The translations under genes and the position numbers were made by a program. DNA of 64,000 nucleotides, from contig NC_088301.1 in assembly GCF_032854445.1 (NCBI RefSeq), positions 55,911,187 through 55,975,186 on the forward strand, given 5' to 3'. Every line of letters starts with the position of its first letter. Within the stretch, counting starts at the first letter, position 1. The DNA is from Liolophura sinensis. Its lineage: Eukaryota > Mollusca > Polyplacophora > Chitonida > Chitonidae. Below, in pieces: positions 51,301 through 61,400 of this stretch. The notes beneath the pieces are model-generated. The model worked only from the letters and a program-made list of their open reading frames with translations. It was not told the DNA's origin and did not search any database.

Positions 51301-52840
51301 TGTGCGAGTGGCAGAGTTATGCTACTCTGCTACTCGCCAACTTAGTTATCCAGGTCTACTTGAGTTGATGGGTCATTAGCCTGAGACCTCGAACTAAGGG
51401 TGGCTTATATACCCTGATACATGGAGACCACTGGCTTACAAAGAGCTGAATACACATGAAGCACGGCAATTCTGAAAGCTAAAATATTTATGCACATTTT
51501 ACCACAATCGCTACTTGCCTTTACATCGCCATTTTCCTGTAAATCTTAGCCAAAGTTAAAAATAGGCTCATATTAAGTAGGTTCATGCGCGACACGTTTT
51601 TAAAATCTGGGCCAGCGGGGTGCGCATGCAAAGCAGCGGTTAACCTTTCCGTGAAATTTAGAATAGAATGGATGCCAAAATAACCATTTTTTATCCCCCT
51701 TTTCTCTGCAAACTTAATTTGACAGTTTTCACAAACTGTGGGGTCAGTCACCCTGCTCCATACCCTTCAGTCGATTGCAAATTCGTGCCTCTGAAGTAAC
51801 ATGGCTTTCTGTCTGTCACAACTGACAGCCAGCTGATCAAAACATAGTGATGACGTGAAAGGTCAACCATGCATTTGCGGGGAGCAATGACCCGATTTGG
51901 TCACGATGTGTACAAAGCATGTGAGCATAAGTCACCACTGTGAATTATCTTGGATTTACTGGTTGTAAATGCTACAAAATGTGGAAAAAAATTGCCAGAG
52001 GAAAAGAGAATGTCTTGTCGAACACAGTTTATTGGATTTTTGCTCGGTTAATGCATATATTTGTTCATTATACATAGATTTTTGTTGCGCGGAGTTTCTC
52101 CATACTAGGCCTGGAAGACTCCTTGGCTGTCATCTACACCTAACCCCATATTAAAAGGTCACAGGCGAGATCCTTGGTTAACAGTATCCAGTTTGCACTA
52201 GTTTCATGCTTGTGTGGATTTATTAATGATGACACATGGGAACACCTGCCTGGAATTGGTAGCTGAAATGACTATGACTGTGGACAGACAAATTATTTGG
52301 TGCCCAGCAGTTGTGTATTACAGCCAGCAAGGGAAGTACAGAGGGGGATCAAGGTATGCTTATAGAACAAGACAGGACTGTGACAGTATATGTAATCACA
52401 GCCTCACAGAGCTATAGTATTGTACACTTGAAAATTTCCTTTAAGGCTGAGGTTATTCTTTCTAAAATTTCCCAAACAATAAATTCGTCAGTTATCTGCC
52501 CTTTAATGCATCATAAATAGTGTCTCAGAGTCTTTTACACACATTCTGTGGGGACTATATATTTGAAAAATAATTAGTTTATGTAGTTCCAATGGATTTT
52601 TAAATTTCGTCTTTCATGGTTAATCAAGTTAGTCATGGTGTTGTGACCTGGATGATCTTAATCTAAGTAAATACTTACCAACAATGTTGCATGTTCTGCT
52701 TTCTTTGTGGCTTCTATCAGCACATAGCCACTTAGGACGCGGGTACTAAAATCAACCGTGAGCGCTAAGTGTATATTTGTCACTGCGCACACTTTTGGCT
52801 GAGAAAAAGAGCATGGGTCAGTTTCACTTAGAGCTGCCAT
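33348..52840 (-). CDS. LTA4H: Leukotriene A4 hydrolase / M1 zinc aminopeptidase
   Basis: A cytosolic M1-family enzyme; vertebrate LTA4H hydrolyses LTA4 to LTB4 and also trims peptides. Exons: 52,840-52,679; 46,331-46,192; 45,733-45,622; 44,995-44,927; 44,183-44,026; 43,794-43,722; 43,418-43,278; 42,733-42,639; then either 42,480-42,366 or 41,811-41,697; 40,908-40,764; 39,676-39,573; 37,153-37,083; 35,977-35,827; 35,496-35,414; 34,825-34,721; 33,465-33,348. All phases join to 613 residues (human 611). Visible motifs: GGMEN substrate motif (exon 7), zinc site HEITH (exon 8) with the third ligand in NEGHT (exon 9), VPYEKG proton-donor Tyr (exon 10), and GRMKF (exon 15), matching the Arg/Lys carboxylate site. 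Human Tyr267 and Tyr378 are both Phe here. The start MAALSETD is chosen by homology; an in-frame ATG at 52,882 lies 14 codons upstream. Exon 9 is duplicated. Confidence 0.95.
34350..34621 (+). repeat. Two-copy direct repeat in LTA4H intron 15, 157-bp period
   Basis: 34,350-34,466 and 34,507-34,621 both start CTGACAGCTCGTAAAGG and share GAGGACTACCGA, TGTTGGTGGAAAAAA and TTTTAAGAGCCATATTAC. The copies differ by scattered substitutions, so the duplication is not recent. No function is apparent. Confidence 0.85.
36117..36713. mobile_element. 597-bp non-autonomous DNA transposon with terminal inverted repeats, LTA4H intron 12
   Basis: The left end begins TCAGGTGGGCACAAAAATAT. The right end, reverse-complemented, begins TCAGGTGGGGATAAAAAAAA. 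Both then continue with GGGCC(G/A)TACTTT, so the inverted repeats are about 35 bp and imperfect. TA flanks both ends (36,115-36,116 and 36,714-36,715), consistent with a TA target duplication. The interior has no transposase frame; a 98-codon frame inside is unrelated to any family I know. Confidence 0.85.
37277..37515 (-). repeat. Full-length SINE copy 5, LTA4H intron 11
   Basis: Complete family member, inverted: TTTATTTATTTATTTGATT at the left and the GAGCCACGGAGGCCCCC head at the right. It is flanked by the exact 14-bp duplication CGCATTGGATTCAA (37,263-37,276 and 37,516-37,529). One internal deletion removes the region between the CCACCAT box and the CATCCGCAGG box. Confidence 0.93.
37826..39449 (+). 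repeat. 49-bp minisatellite, about 33 copies, LTA4H intron 11
   Basis: The unit is AACCATAGCCAAACGGTTTG, ACTGGCTCCG, TTCATCAAGT, CCTCATG(A/C)T. Variants include CAAATGG, TGACTCCG, CTCTGTCC and TTCACCAAG, and runs of the same variant order recur, suggesting duplication of multi-unit blocks. One unit near 39,279 has lost TCAAG. Each unit contains the imperfect palindrome AGCCAAACGGTTTGACT. The array ends about 120 bp before exon 11. Confidence 0.97.
39790..40200 (+). repeat. Diffuse internally repetitive sequence, LTA4H intron 10
   Basis: Phrases such as CCAAAACTTGAAC, GTGGAAAACTCTAA, GAGTGACTTG and GGTGAAG recur irregularly, ending in AACTGACAGACC. Similar phrases are found at 11,640-11,880. 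It is probably an old dispersed repeat; the boundaries are uncertain. Confidence 0.4.
40440..40605 (-). repeat. SINE copy 6 without tRNA head, LTA4H intron 10
   Basis: Inverted member: TTTATTTATTTATTTATTTG tail, GTACTAAAGAATATTTCAC, GGTGGGAGGAAACCGGGCAG and GGCCGGAGAGGA. The tRNA head is absent. Confidence 0.85.
41697..41811 (-). CDS. LTA4H: LTA4H alternative exon 9b (conserved copy)
   Basis: 115-nt exon: acceptor TTGAAG|G, donor GCT|GTAAGT. It completes the Trp codon of exon 8 and encodes [11 protein letters not shown], then [14 protein letters not shown]. It contains the third zinc ligand Glu of NEGHT and looks closer to human LTA4H (LER, RL, GEKFR, AL.GW shared). Length, entry phase and exit phase are identical to exon 9a. 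The pyrimidine tract before its acceptor is weak. Confidence 0.9.
42366..42480 (-). CDS. LTA4H: LTA4H alternative exon 9a (diverged copy)
   Basis: 115-nt exon: acceptor TTCAAG|G, donor GCT|GTAAGT. It encodes [20 protein letters not shown], then [17 protein letters not shown] and ER are kept, while 19 of 38 residues differ from exon 9b, mostly in the helices after the zinc ligand. The frame is open over the whole exon with intact splice sites, so it is not a decayed copy. It lies first in transcription order, 554 bp before exon 9b. Confidence 0.9.
44457..44665 (-). repeat. Diverged SINE copy 7, LTA4H intron 4
   Basis: An old inverted member, still recognisable by TTACTCAAGAATATGTCA, GGTGGGAGGTAACCGAGCAG and a degraded head ending in GGCC. 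It has many more substitutions than the other copies. Confidence 0.7.
46523..46668 (+). repeat. 5'-truncated SINE copy 8, LTA4H intron 1
   Basis: GGGAATGTCTTCCAGCAACC, CTGCGGAAGATTGTGGG, TAAGTGAAATATTCTTGAGT and a CAAATAAAT tail match the body and 3' end of the family. Confidence 0.8.
48037..48197 (-). repeat. SINE copy 9 without tRNA head, LTA4H intron 1
   Basis: Inverted member: TTTATTTATTTATTTATTTG, GTACTCAAGAATATTTCAC, GAGAGGAAACCGGGCACAG and CAGACCTTCCCACTTAC. The head is missing. Confidence 0.85.
48300..48585 (+). repeat. Diverged copies of the ~179-bp repeat, LTA4H intron 1
   Basis: The phrases CTCTACATGTGTGCAAACCC and CAATACATGCAGTA (48,500-48,545), and GATGGAACATCCCC with TTTTAAGATACCA.CCCTAA to the left, match parts of the repeats at 49,963-50,300. 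A C-rich tract (48,462-48,493) splits the sequence. Confidence 0.6.
49963..50300 (+). repeat. Two tandem copies of a ~179-bp repeat, LTA4H intron 1
   Basis: CAGGAATTCAGT begins copies at 49,963 and 50,142. Both then share ATGGAATATCC, GTGCTCTA/ATGCTCTA, CATGCAGTACTTTTT/CCTGCAGTACTTTTT and GATACCACCCCTA. It is related to sequence at 48,300-48,585. Confidence 0.8.
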
Positions 52841-52992
52841 TTTCAGACTAATTTTACCTCCACGTTCAGAAGAGTAGCGCATGTGTCATCACGTGACATC
52901 TTAGCAACATGGCTCTGGGCAAGATCGATTAGGCCTGAGGGTGCGAGAGTTGTTCCGCCGTTGCGAATACCTAGACAGGGCCACACAGAAAC
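52841..52992. promoter_or_regulatory. Probable bidirectional promoter, LTA4H (minus) and TRPV (plus)
   Basis: The LTA4H start codon is at 52,840. A perfect E-box palindrome TCACGTGA lies at 52,889-52,896, of the type bound by USF/TFEB/MITF bHLH-zip factors. Next to it TTAGCAAC (52,901-52,908) resembles an RFX half-site. A plus-strand donor AACA|GTAAGT at 52,993/52,994 suggests that an untranslated first exon of the TRPV gene starts here. Confidence 0.45.
52909..52932 (+). other. Possible upstream ORF in putative TRPV leader exon
   Basis: ATGGCTCTGGGC opens a seven-codon frame (MALGKID) ending TAG. It would sit in the leader only if transcription starts upstream of it, which is not shown by the sequence. 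Confidence 0.25.
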
Positions 52993-52993
52993 A

Positions 52994-55112
52994 GTAAGTG
53001 GACCTTTTTTGATTTACAATTTAATGACTTTTTGTTACTTATATAGGTTATCTTAAAGTCAACACTTCAAGGCTTAAAAATGGTCTTTTTTCTAGTCCAA
53101 GCCAACACAGTCGCGAATGACAGGTTTAATTGACTCGCTGGTAATATTAAGTAGGGGCCTACGGTATTGTGCTATAGACTAAAATGCCTCGTTAGATAGC
53201 TGGACTTGTCCAAGCATTGCCGAACTGACTCAGATATATTCAAGTTGTCTAAACTACAAGCTGAATAACAATCATTTGAATGTATGAGTGTTGCATTTGA
53301 ATAACAAGCCAGTATATTTTCCTTTACTACTGGCAGTGTATGAATTTGTGCATTTTGAATTTCATCTGAAAAGAAACTGACACTGGTAGCTAATAATAAT
53401 CTATTGTGATGTTTTATAGTTTCTACACGCACAAATGTAATATTGTTTCATTTGACTAATTTTTATGTCTTGCATGTTATGAGGTTCTGAAAATTTGTTT
53501 TAACTGGTAATTTTATTAGTCCCCATTATACCCCACTACATTAAGTTCAGATAGCCTACTGTGTACCTGTAGTGTAAAAGTCTATTAAATTAATAATACT
53601 GGTACTGGACAAGTTACATGTAGCAGGACAGCCCCCTTAGTTGTAATATATATAGCACATACTATCCTACATCATGTGACTTTTTTTTTTTTTCTTTGGG
53701 GGAGGGTTGGTGGGGGGGGGGGGGTGTTGTGTGGATTATATCCCGGAGCATCTCAGTGTATACATTCAAGGGTACTATCCTTGATTAGCAATTCTTTATC
53801 AGCCAGTCTCTAAACCTAAAGTCCTTGCAGTGTACCACTACAGCCATGTGAAAGTTAATACAGAAAAATGATTTAAAGACTCAATTTTTGGCGGCTGTAG
53901 TGAAATCAAGCTAAAAGAGCTACTTTAGTGGTAAGACATGTATGTCTTAAAGATTTAATTGCTTTCTTAAATTGTAGAAAAAACGCATTGTATTAAAGCT
54001 GTTATCGTTAGTTTGGGAGGATAATAGAAGTTTTCTGCCTTTCAGATGACTTACGTGACGTTATATCAGCCTGATTCAACGTCTCCAAAGAATATTACTA
54101 CCTTACATCAGTAAAATTTTACAAAAACTGCTGACGATTTTATTTTTCAGGACTTTTCACTTACACAGGTTAAATAGCGTTATTCAGTGTAAATTTTTTT
54201 GAACTGTGGTGCTAGGTATATTCCATATTGTACACTTCATATCAATTTAATATTTCAACCTGGCATCTCTTAGGACTGAAGTAGCACTTTAAACAGCACT
54301 ATTAGTCACTTTACATTTATGTTACATATTGTGCAGAAAGCTTGATTTTCTAAAATACTAGTATAATTTCTGGTTTATATATTGTTAAATTCCTCCTTAT
54401 TGCTGTCAGCTCTACAGAATATGTGGTCTTGGCATAAAATTTTGTGTGTGACTGTGTTCAGTGAAAAGACATTTCTAAAAGCTATAGATGCATTATATTC
54501 CAACTTTAGTGATAATTTAGCTGTGCACACTGTGAATGTGACATGTTGTCAAAAACACTATCTTATGGGAAGGGGTTATATCCTGCTATATCCACTGTGA
54601 TGGTGAAACGTAGTACAGATATGTAGACTGCATATTTCTATACTAACTGTATGTCATGTATTATATATATGTGTATGAAAAGCTTCGGGAAACTTCTGAG
54701 ATAGATACATGTAATATGTTTACTAATGGCCAAATTGTGAGAGTCCCACAGCATAGTGATTGTAATTATTATGAAACTCATAAGATGATCTTATTATGAA
54801 CTTAGAGAGTATATGTACATTTGTGTGCCATAGCTTCAGTTGTCAATCCAAAGCCCTCTTAACTGTCATACTCAAGCCAAATGACAGTATTATATTATGA
54901 TAAATGCACCATATTGGAAATACATGTGCTTTAAATTTTGCTTTGGTCTCTTAAAGTATGAAGTAAAATACATGCTATAATATCATTTGTAAATATTTGT
55001 GCAAGGTGTACAAAATGAAAGTAATTCTTTGTAAATTGTAGATTGTATGTTATTCAGTTTACCCACCTATGAATGATTTTAATTACACATAATATTGTTT
55101 TCTACATTTCAG
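52994..55112 (+). other. Putative leader intron of the TRPV gene
   Basis: It starts GTAAGT and ends CTACATTTCAG at 55,112. I see no coding exon. A G-rich tract (53,700-53,724) follows a T-run. Confidence 0.4.
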
Positions 55113-55414
55113 TGGTGCTTTCATTCTGGGAAGCCCTGAATCGCACAAACTTCACACATCACTGACTAAAGTTATATTTACCTACAACTCCTGCCTAAAT
55201 AGGGCATATGAAGGATGAAGCAAGAGAAGGCTAGACATGTTGTCCTCTAGGCTTTGAGCAAGGGTAGCATTCATCTGTGTTCTTGTTGAACTGAAACACC
55301 ACATCTCTTTTCTCTGTTGTTGCTATAATATGCACAACTTTTGGTTTCTCTTCAATGACAAAGATTGAGATTTGACCATAAATGGTGGAATCACTTCTGC
55401 TGAGTAATATAGCC

Positions 55415-58400
55415 ATGGGGAACCTGTGCAACTCCAGTCCAAAGCTGGACCCAGATTCAGCATGGAAAGAGCAAAACAAGGAGTCCAAGGAGAATCCTAT
55501 GTACAAATTTGCTGACCTGGCGAAAGGTGGATGTCTTGTGAAAACCTTTCAGGATGCCTTTCAGCGTCATGGGCGAGATGCAGCTGACAAAGCAGTCCAA
55601 GAGTTTGCTTTGAGAGAAATAGCCATGCTGTTGTATAACGGGGGCAAAGGAAAGACTGTCACACGCGCTGATTTCATACATTGGAAACATCGATGTGCTT
55701 TAAAAAGAAAAGTAAGTAAAAGTAAATAACTAATACATATGTATATAGCATTTTTTTTAACTCTAAAACCAGAAATATGTTGCTTGCATCTACATGTGTT
55801 TGTTCCCGGTGTAAACTGTTGTGTTGAAGGCCTGATGTAGAGAACACAGCAGTGTGGGTTTCCCGCATGCCTGTAAACCACATTACATTGTTTTGATTAT
55901 TTATTTTTAGACTTGGTCACAAGCGGGAATCACTTTGAGACTATGTATGTCATTGTTACATCTTCAACCTAGATTCAATGCAAACAAATGTACATGCAAG
56001 CAAATGTAGGTCACGTGTGTTGAGTAAATCAAGTCAGCAATAATAACAGCATGAAATTGTTTAAGGAACCAACACATTAGCCTCTTATGAGACTAAACAG
56101 TTTAAACAAAGAACTGTAAACAAAGGACATATATGTATATCAGCTGTCTTCTTGTGTTGTAAAAGTGGCTTTGGTTCAAGGGGGCAGGGGAAGAAGTATG
56201 GGTGGGTGGGGGTCGGGGTGCACTAAGCTAGTTTTCTGCTTCTGCGCACAAGTATTGGAACACCTTTAGAATGTTGAAGAAAATGTTTTGTGCAGTATGA
56301 AGTGCGACTTTGTGACTCGAATGGGCCTGACTCACATCTAGAGTCAGTATGATAGTATCAGAATGATGTACATGTGCCTGGCATAATACTTGTGTTTCTC
56401 CATGGATTTCATAAAAACAACTCCACCACATGTATGTCTGACAGTGTATGAATAGTACAAACACATGTCATTTGATTAATTAAGGAGCTAAAGGTGGTAG
56501 ACCTGAAGTGAGATAACTGTTAATTTAGACAATAATCTCCATTTCGTTCTTAGAGAGTTACATGTAATCAGTAAGGCTGTAATGTATTTCATTATAAATA
56601 GTGCAGTTCACTCTGAATGTAGCCAGTAAATGTATTGATCTCTGCAGATGAAAAAGCATAGGCCATCGACCCAAAAAAATTGTGCGCTCCATTGACAGCC
56701 TTTAGCATAAGCAAGAAATCAATCTCCCATAGGCACACAAACTGCTTGCCAACAAGCTCTTTGATCAGAATGGTTGTTGATAAATAAAGTCAAATAAATT
56801 GATTATGTACACAAATGTGTGCTTACTCTCTCTACATGTAGAATGTATCCAGACGAATTGCTTGAAGGAATGATCTTAGTGTGTGCAGAGTGGCGTATGA
56901 CAATATCCACCTCAGGTTTCTCTCCTGCTTGGTTTCCTATAAAGCAAGCAGATCTGTTTGTTTGTCAGATTGTACCTGGGTTTATAATGTCATCATGCTA
57001 ATTGCTGCCTCTTTCTTTATTATGAGAAAAATCTCTACTCTTCGTTCATTTTATTTATTTGCACTATCTCTGTGAGCTCAACACCAAATGCCTCAGGAAA
57101 AACACAGCAGCTTATCAGTCACTTACTAGGTGGGACGCTTGCTATCACTGCAGCACTAAGGAAGCTGATCGGAAGTGATCGGATACTTATGCACAGAATT
57201 TATTGCATGTTAGATTGGAAACTTTTTCTACTTTGTGTGGTACTAATTTTACATTCATATGCACTGCATTTTTTCTATTTTTTGTAACAAAATTTCTTAT
57301 ATAAAATATGGCTGTATCTAATCCCAGTCACTTAGGGTTTGGATTTTGTTTTGTTGGCTTCAAATATAGTTATATGCATTAAATGCAGATACTTTACATC
57401 AAAAAGTTTGAAGAATTTGAATCTCTATATATCAGCCAATTGTTTGTACTCAGTGTTCAATTTTTTTATGAAAAAATGATGCAGCTTTACTAGCTTATCA
57501 GACCATTTGCCATTTAAATACACATTGACTCCTGAACATTAATGCTGAATGCAGATCTGTCTTCAAATTAAATTGGAAATGCTTGAGTATTGATACATGT
57601 GTACAGGTTTAATCAATGAACTTAATATATGAATTAAATCGGCAAGGGTTATAAATGTTCCGTATGTTTGTTTTTTTTTTGTTTTTTTTTTATTTTCAGG
57701 GGGCTTCCATAATGAATTTTGTTTCTGACCAGTCAGTAATTATGGATTACAAGGAAGATGAGTTTAATAAGATAGAGGACCACGAGGTCTGCTGGAACCT
57801 TGATCACAGAGGGGCTGTTGGGGAGACACCTTTACATCTTCTCTTCCTCATGGACTCCTACATGCACACTGAGGTTGGTTACCTTATCCTCGACCTTTAC
57901 CCAAAGCTGGCAGTGGATATCTACGAGGGGGACGAGTATTATGGTGAGAATATTTGGAGGTCTTTTGGAAGGATCTTCTGAAAAATTAGATGTCGTAAAA
58001 AAAAAAGTATTTATTACAAATTTGGAATGTTAATTCTCTTTAGTTATCTAAAGTTATATTGACTATCCTTAATTTTTTCTGCTGTCATATATATATATAT
58101 ATATAATACACACATGTATATGTATGTCTGAAGAAAGTCTCAAGATTCAGAGAAATGGGAAGGGGAGGAGGGAGTGAAAAGTTTTTTTTCTGGAATAGTG
58201 TAGTTTTGAAACATTTCTAATCATTCGTACATAGGGGAGTTTTGAGTTGGAACTCTTTTGTCGACAAAGGTAAAAACAGTCCTGCTGTGTCATGTGACTT
58301 GTGAAAAATGTTATTCAACCTTTGTTCACATTAATTGACTGATCACCAGTCTTACCCTTTTCGAGAGGCACCAATGACACTTCTTTCCTTTAGAAGCTTC

Positions 58401-61400
58401 TCAAGTTCACAAACATTCAGATTCTCAATTTTTTCCATCATTTGTCTATTCTAAAAGACTTTTTACGACACTTTTTTCAGTCACTCATGTTATAGTGAAT
58501 ATGATCAAGTATAGTTGCCTAGCATTTTTGACAGATCGCATGATACAGGTGGACTTTTTCAACCTTCAGTGATGGAAGAGTTTGAACCTGAAACTCCCCT
58601 ATTCTATTTGCATTTGACTTTTATTGTCATCTAACATTTTGAACTATTTCTTTTAAGCTTGTTTTTAGTTCTTCTTATCTTTGTATCTATATGTAGGACT
58701 CAAAATTAACATGTTTTCCAAACGGTATGTAAAAATTCTGTTAGAAAACATAGAAGGGCCTTTCTAGACTAAATAATTTTTTGAGTAGTCCTGGTCTGAC
58801 CACATTCAATAACAAAGGTATACGTATATGCATGTGTACAAATATTGACAGTGTGATGAATAAGGCTCATACTGTTGTATCATAAAGTTGTTAAAACTCC
58901 CAGCACTTTCCCTTGTTCAGTAGTTCCATTTGCACAAATTACTGTGGTTATCAAAATAAAATATTTTAAGAATTCATATCTGCTGCCTGGGAAACGTATT
59001 TAACTTTGGTGAGGGTTGGTGACTTAGTAGTTGGTTATACACAATATTATGCAGTCATCACGAAGGGCACACTGTGACAGAATTAAAACAGACAGTTTTA
59101 TAAGACCAATTTGCTCGCAGTTCTATCACAATAGATCCATGAGAAGTGATACTGAAACTCTGTGTATACACATAACTAAGAAAGAGTAAACTTGTTTTTC
59201 CCTGGTATTATTTGGGATATGGACCAAGCTGCATGCTAACCAGTGTACAATGTAAATACAACCTCTGTCCCTATGGCTGTTGAATCCAGCCTAGACTCCG
59301 TTGTGTAAATGTATCATTATTCTCTGTTTTCTCTTATGAAAGGTTAATTCTGTTCATGAAGTAAATGGCCCGTCACAGACTACCTGACAAGGCAGCCATT
59401 GTGATTGGGTGACCATAGCAACATACATGTTAATGGAGGCCAATGTCCACACCCGAAAAAATCAATTCGTCTCTCTGTTATTGATCATGGATCACTTCCT
59501 AAATCTGACCAGTGTATAGTATGGTTTGACACGGTGCTTAGGAGGCCAGTTCAAATAAGGAAAACTATCCCAATAAAGCAATGTGAAGATTAAAGCAACA
59601 GAAGATTAAAGCAATGTAATCTTCTCTGGAACCGTTACTTTCAGCATCTGTGGTACTTGCACAGTCTGTACAGTGTGAGGTTGGTTAAATTAATATTTGC
59701 TCTTAATAACACAATTTAGAATACATTAATTGTATACAACAACACCTGGGGAACTACATGTACATGTATGTGTTTAGTGTAAACATATTCAATGCCGATA
59801 TGAATTGAATGTGTGGATATGTAACATGTACACGTATTTGTTTTAACATTCAATGAAATACCTAATCAAATTCTTGTACTAGGTTGAAAACTCTCTTATT
59901 GTGAGCTGTATTTCCAACTGATCAGTGCCCTTGCATTTGAATAAAATTGATTCTTATTCTACACCTGTGTACATCTGTTGTTCCAGTTGGTCAATAGAGA
60001 AACTTAGAGTGCACAATTAAGTACAAATGTAATGGTAGGAAACCTGTTATTTTCAAACTTAAAAATAGAACATATAATGGCATGAATATATGAGTGACAT
60101 TTTTATATTTTCAAGAGGATTAAAGATTCTTTACCAGAAATTTGTGGAAAAAGATCCCTATTCGGTATGAAGTAAAATCAAATTTTTATACATGTATTTA
60201 TCAAGAAAAGGTCAAATTATTGCTTATTCATTTTCATAAACTTTTGGGTCTTTATTACTGATTATGCTTATGCTTGCACAGGAAAGGCTGATTTTTGTAA
60301 AAGGAATTATTTGAACTATTATAAAATAATGGCCAAAATTTTTGACAAAAAATCTCTGTTATAGTCTTTTTAATAGGACATAGCACGAGAAAGGAAGGAC
60401 ATTTCCAACATTTTTAATGGTGTTTCATGCAATAATATGTCAAAACTTGGGCATAATTAATAAATAAATGTATCTTTGATGAATAGCAGAATTTGTGAGA
60501 AAGTACTACAGATATATAAATTTGTCTAAATCCAGCCCGCAATGTGTAGAATATTTCTGAATGCCAGTCAGGTTGACTTATTTGTAGCCTTGTGCAAACA
60601 TGTTGGTAGATAATAAATGACAAATAGGTTTGGACAGGGTTTACAGGCCTTTTAACAGGTATGAACCACTGGCTTGGAAAACTGCCATGTCAGTATAGTT
60701 TAGATACAACTTGACAGGTGTTCACAATACATCTGCTGTGGTCTGACCTAATTTCAAATAAAAGTATACACTTAGAGTTTGAACAAGGAGTCGGGACATA
60801 AATTTTGCTACTCTATTCATAGCGGAATAACATTAAACTGGTTTTATGTTACAGCTTGTTTAAGAATCTTAAGGATAGCAATGAATGTACATAACTTGAA
60901 AGATTGTTATATAACATTTCTGGTATTCATTGTTTAATACATGATTATTAACTTTATGCTTATTTTTTTTGTAATGAGCAGAATTTTCTAGCTTTACTAG
61001 GGTGTTGTGAGACACCCCCCCCCCCCCCACCCAAACTTGGCAACATTTTTCTTCAATTCTCACATTCCCAATGACCTTGCACCCTCCTCTCAACATACTG
61101 AAACTTGTAACCTTACAGTTGCCTTCAGTTTCGACCAGAAGCTAAACATGGCAATGGTAGGCATACCCTGCTGCAGGGTTTGAACTGGACAATTACATTT
61201 GTTTACTTCATGTAATACCAATGATTATCAATTAATTGATCACTTATAAAGTTGCCCATTAATTTCTGTGTGTCAAGGTGAAGATATACATAATTTAAAC
61301 TTCCCATGTGCATAACTGTGGTTCATACCCATTCACAAACACGCAGACAAACATTTTTTCATATCAAATATCTTCATCGTGGAAGTGAAAATGTATGTTT

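Larger units (their letters stand above)
46332..52678 (-). other. LTA4H intron 1 (6.3 kb)
   Basis: The longest intron of the gene, between the start-codon exon and exon 2. It holds SINE copies 8 and 9, the ~179-bp repeats near 50 kb and a poly-C tract near 48,465. I find no exon in it on either strand. Confidence 0.7.
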
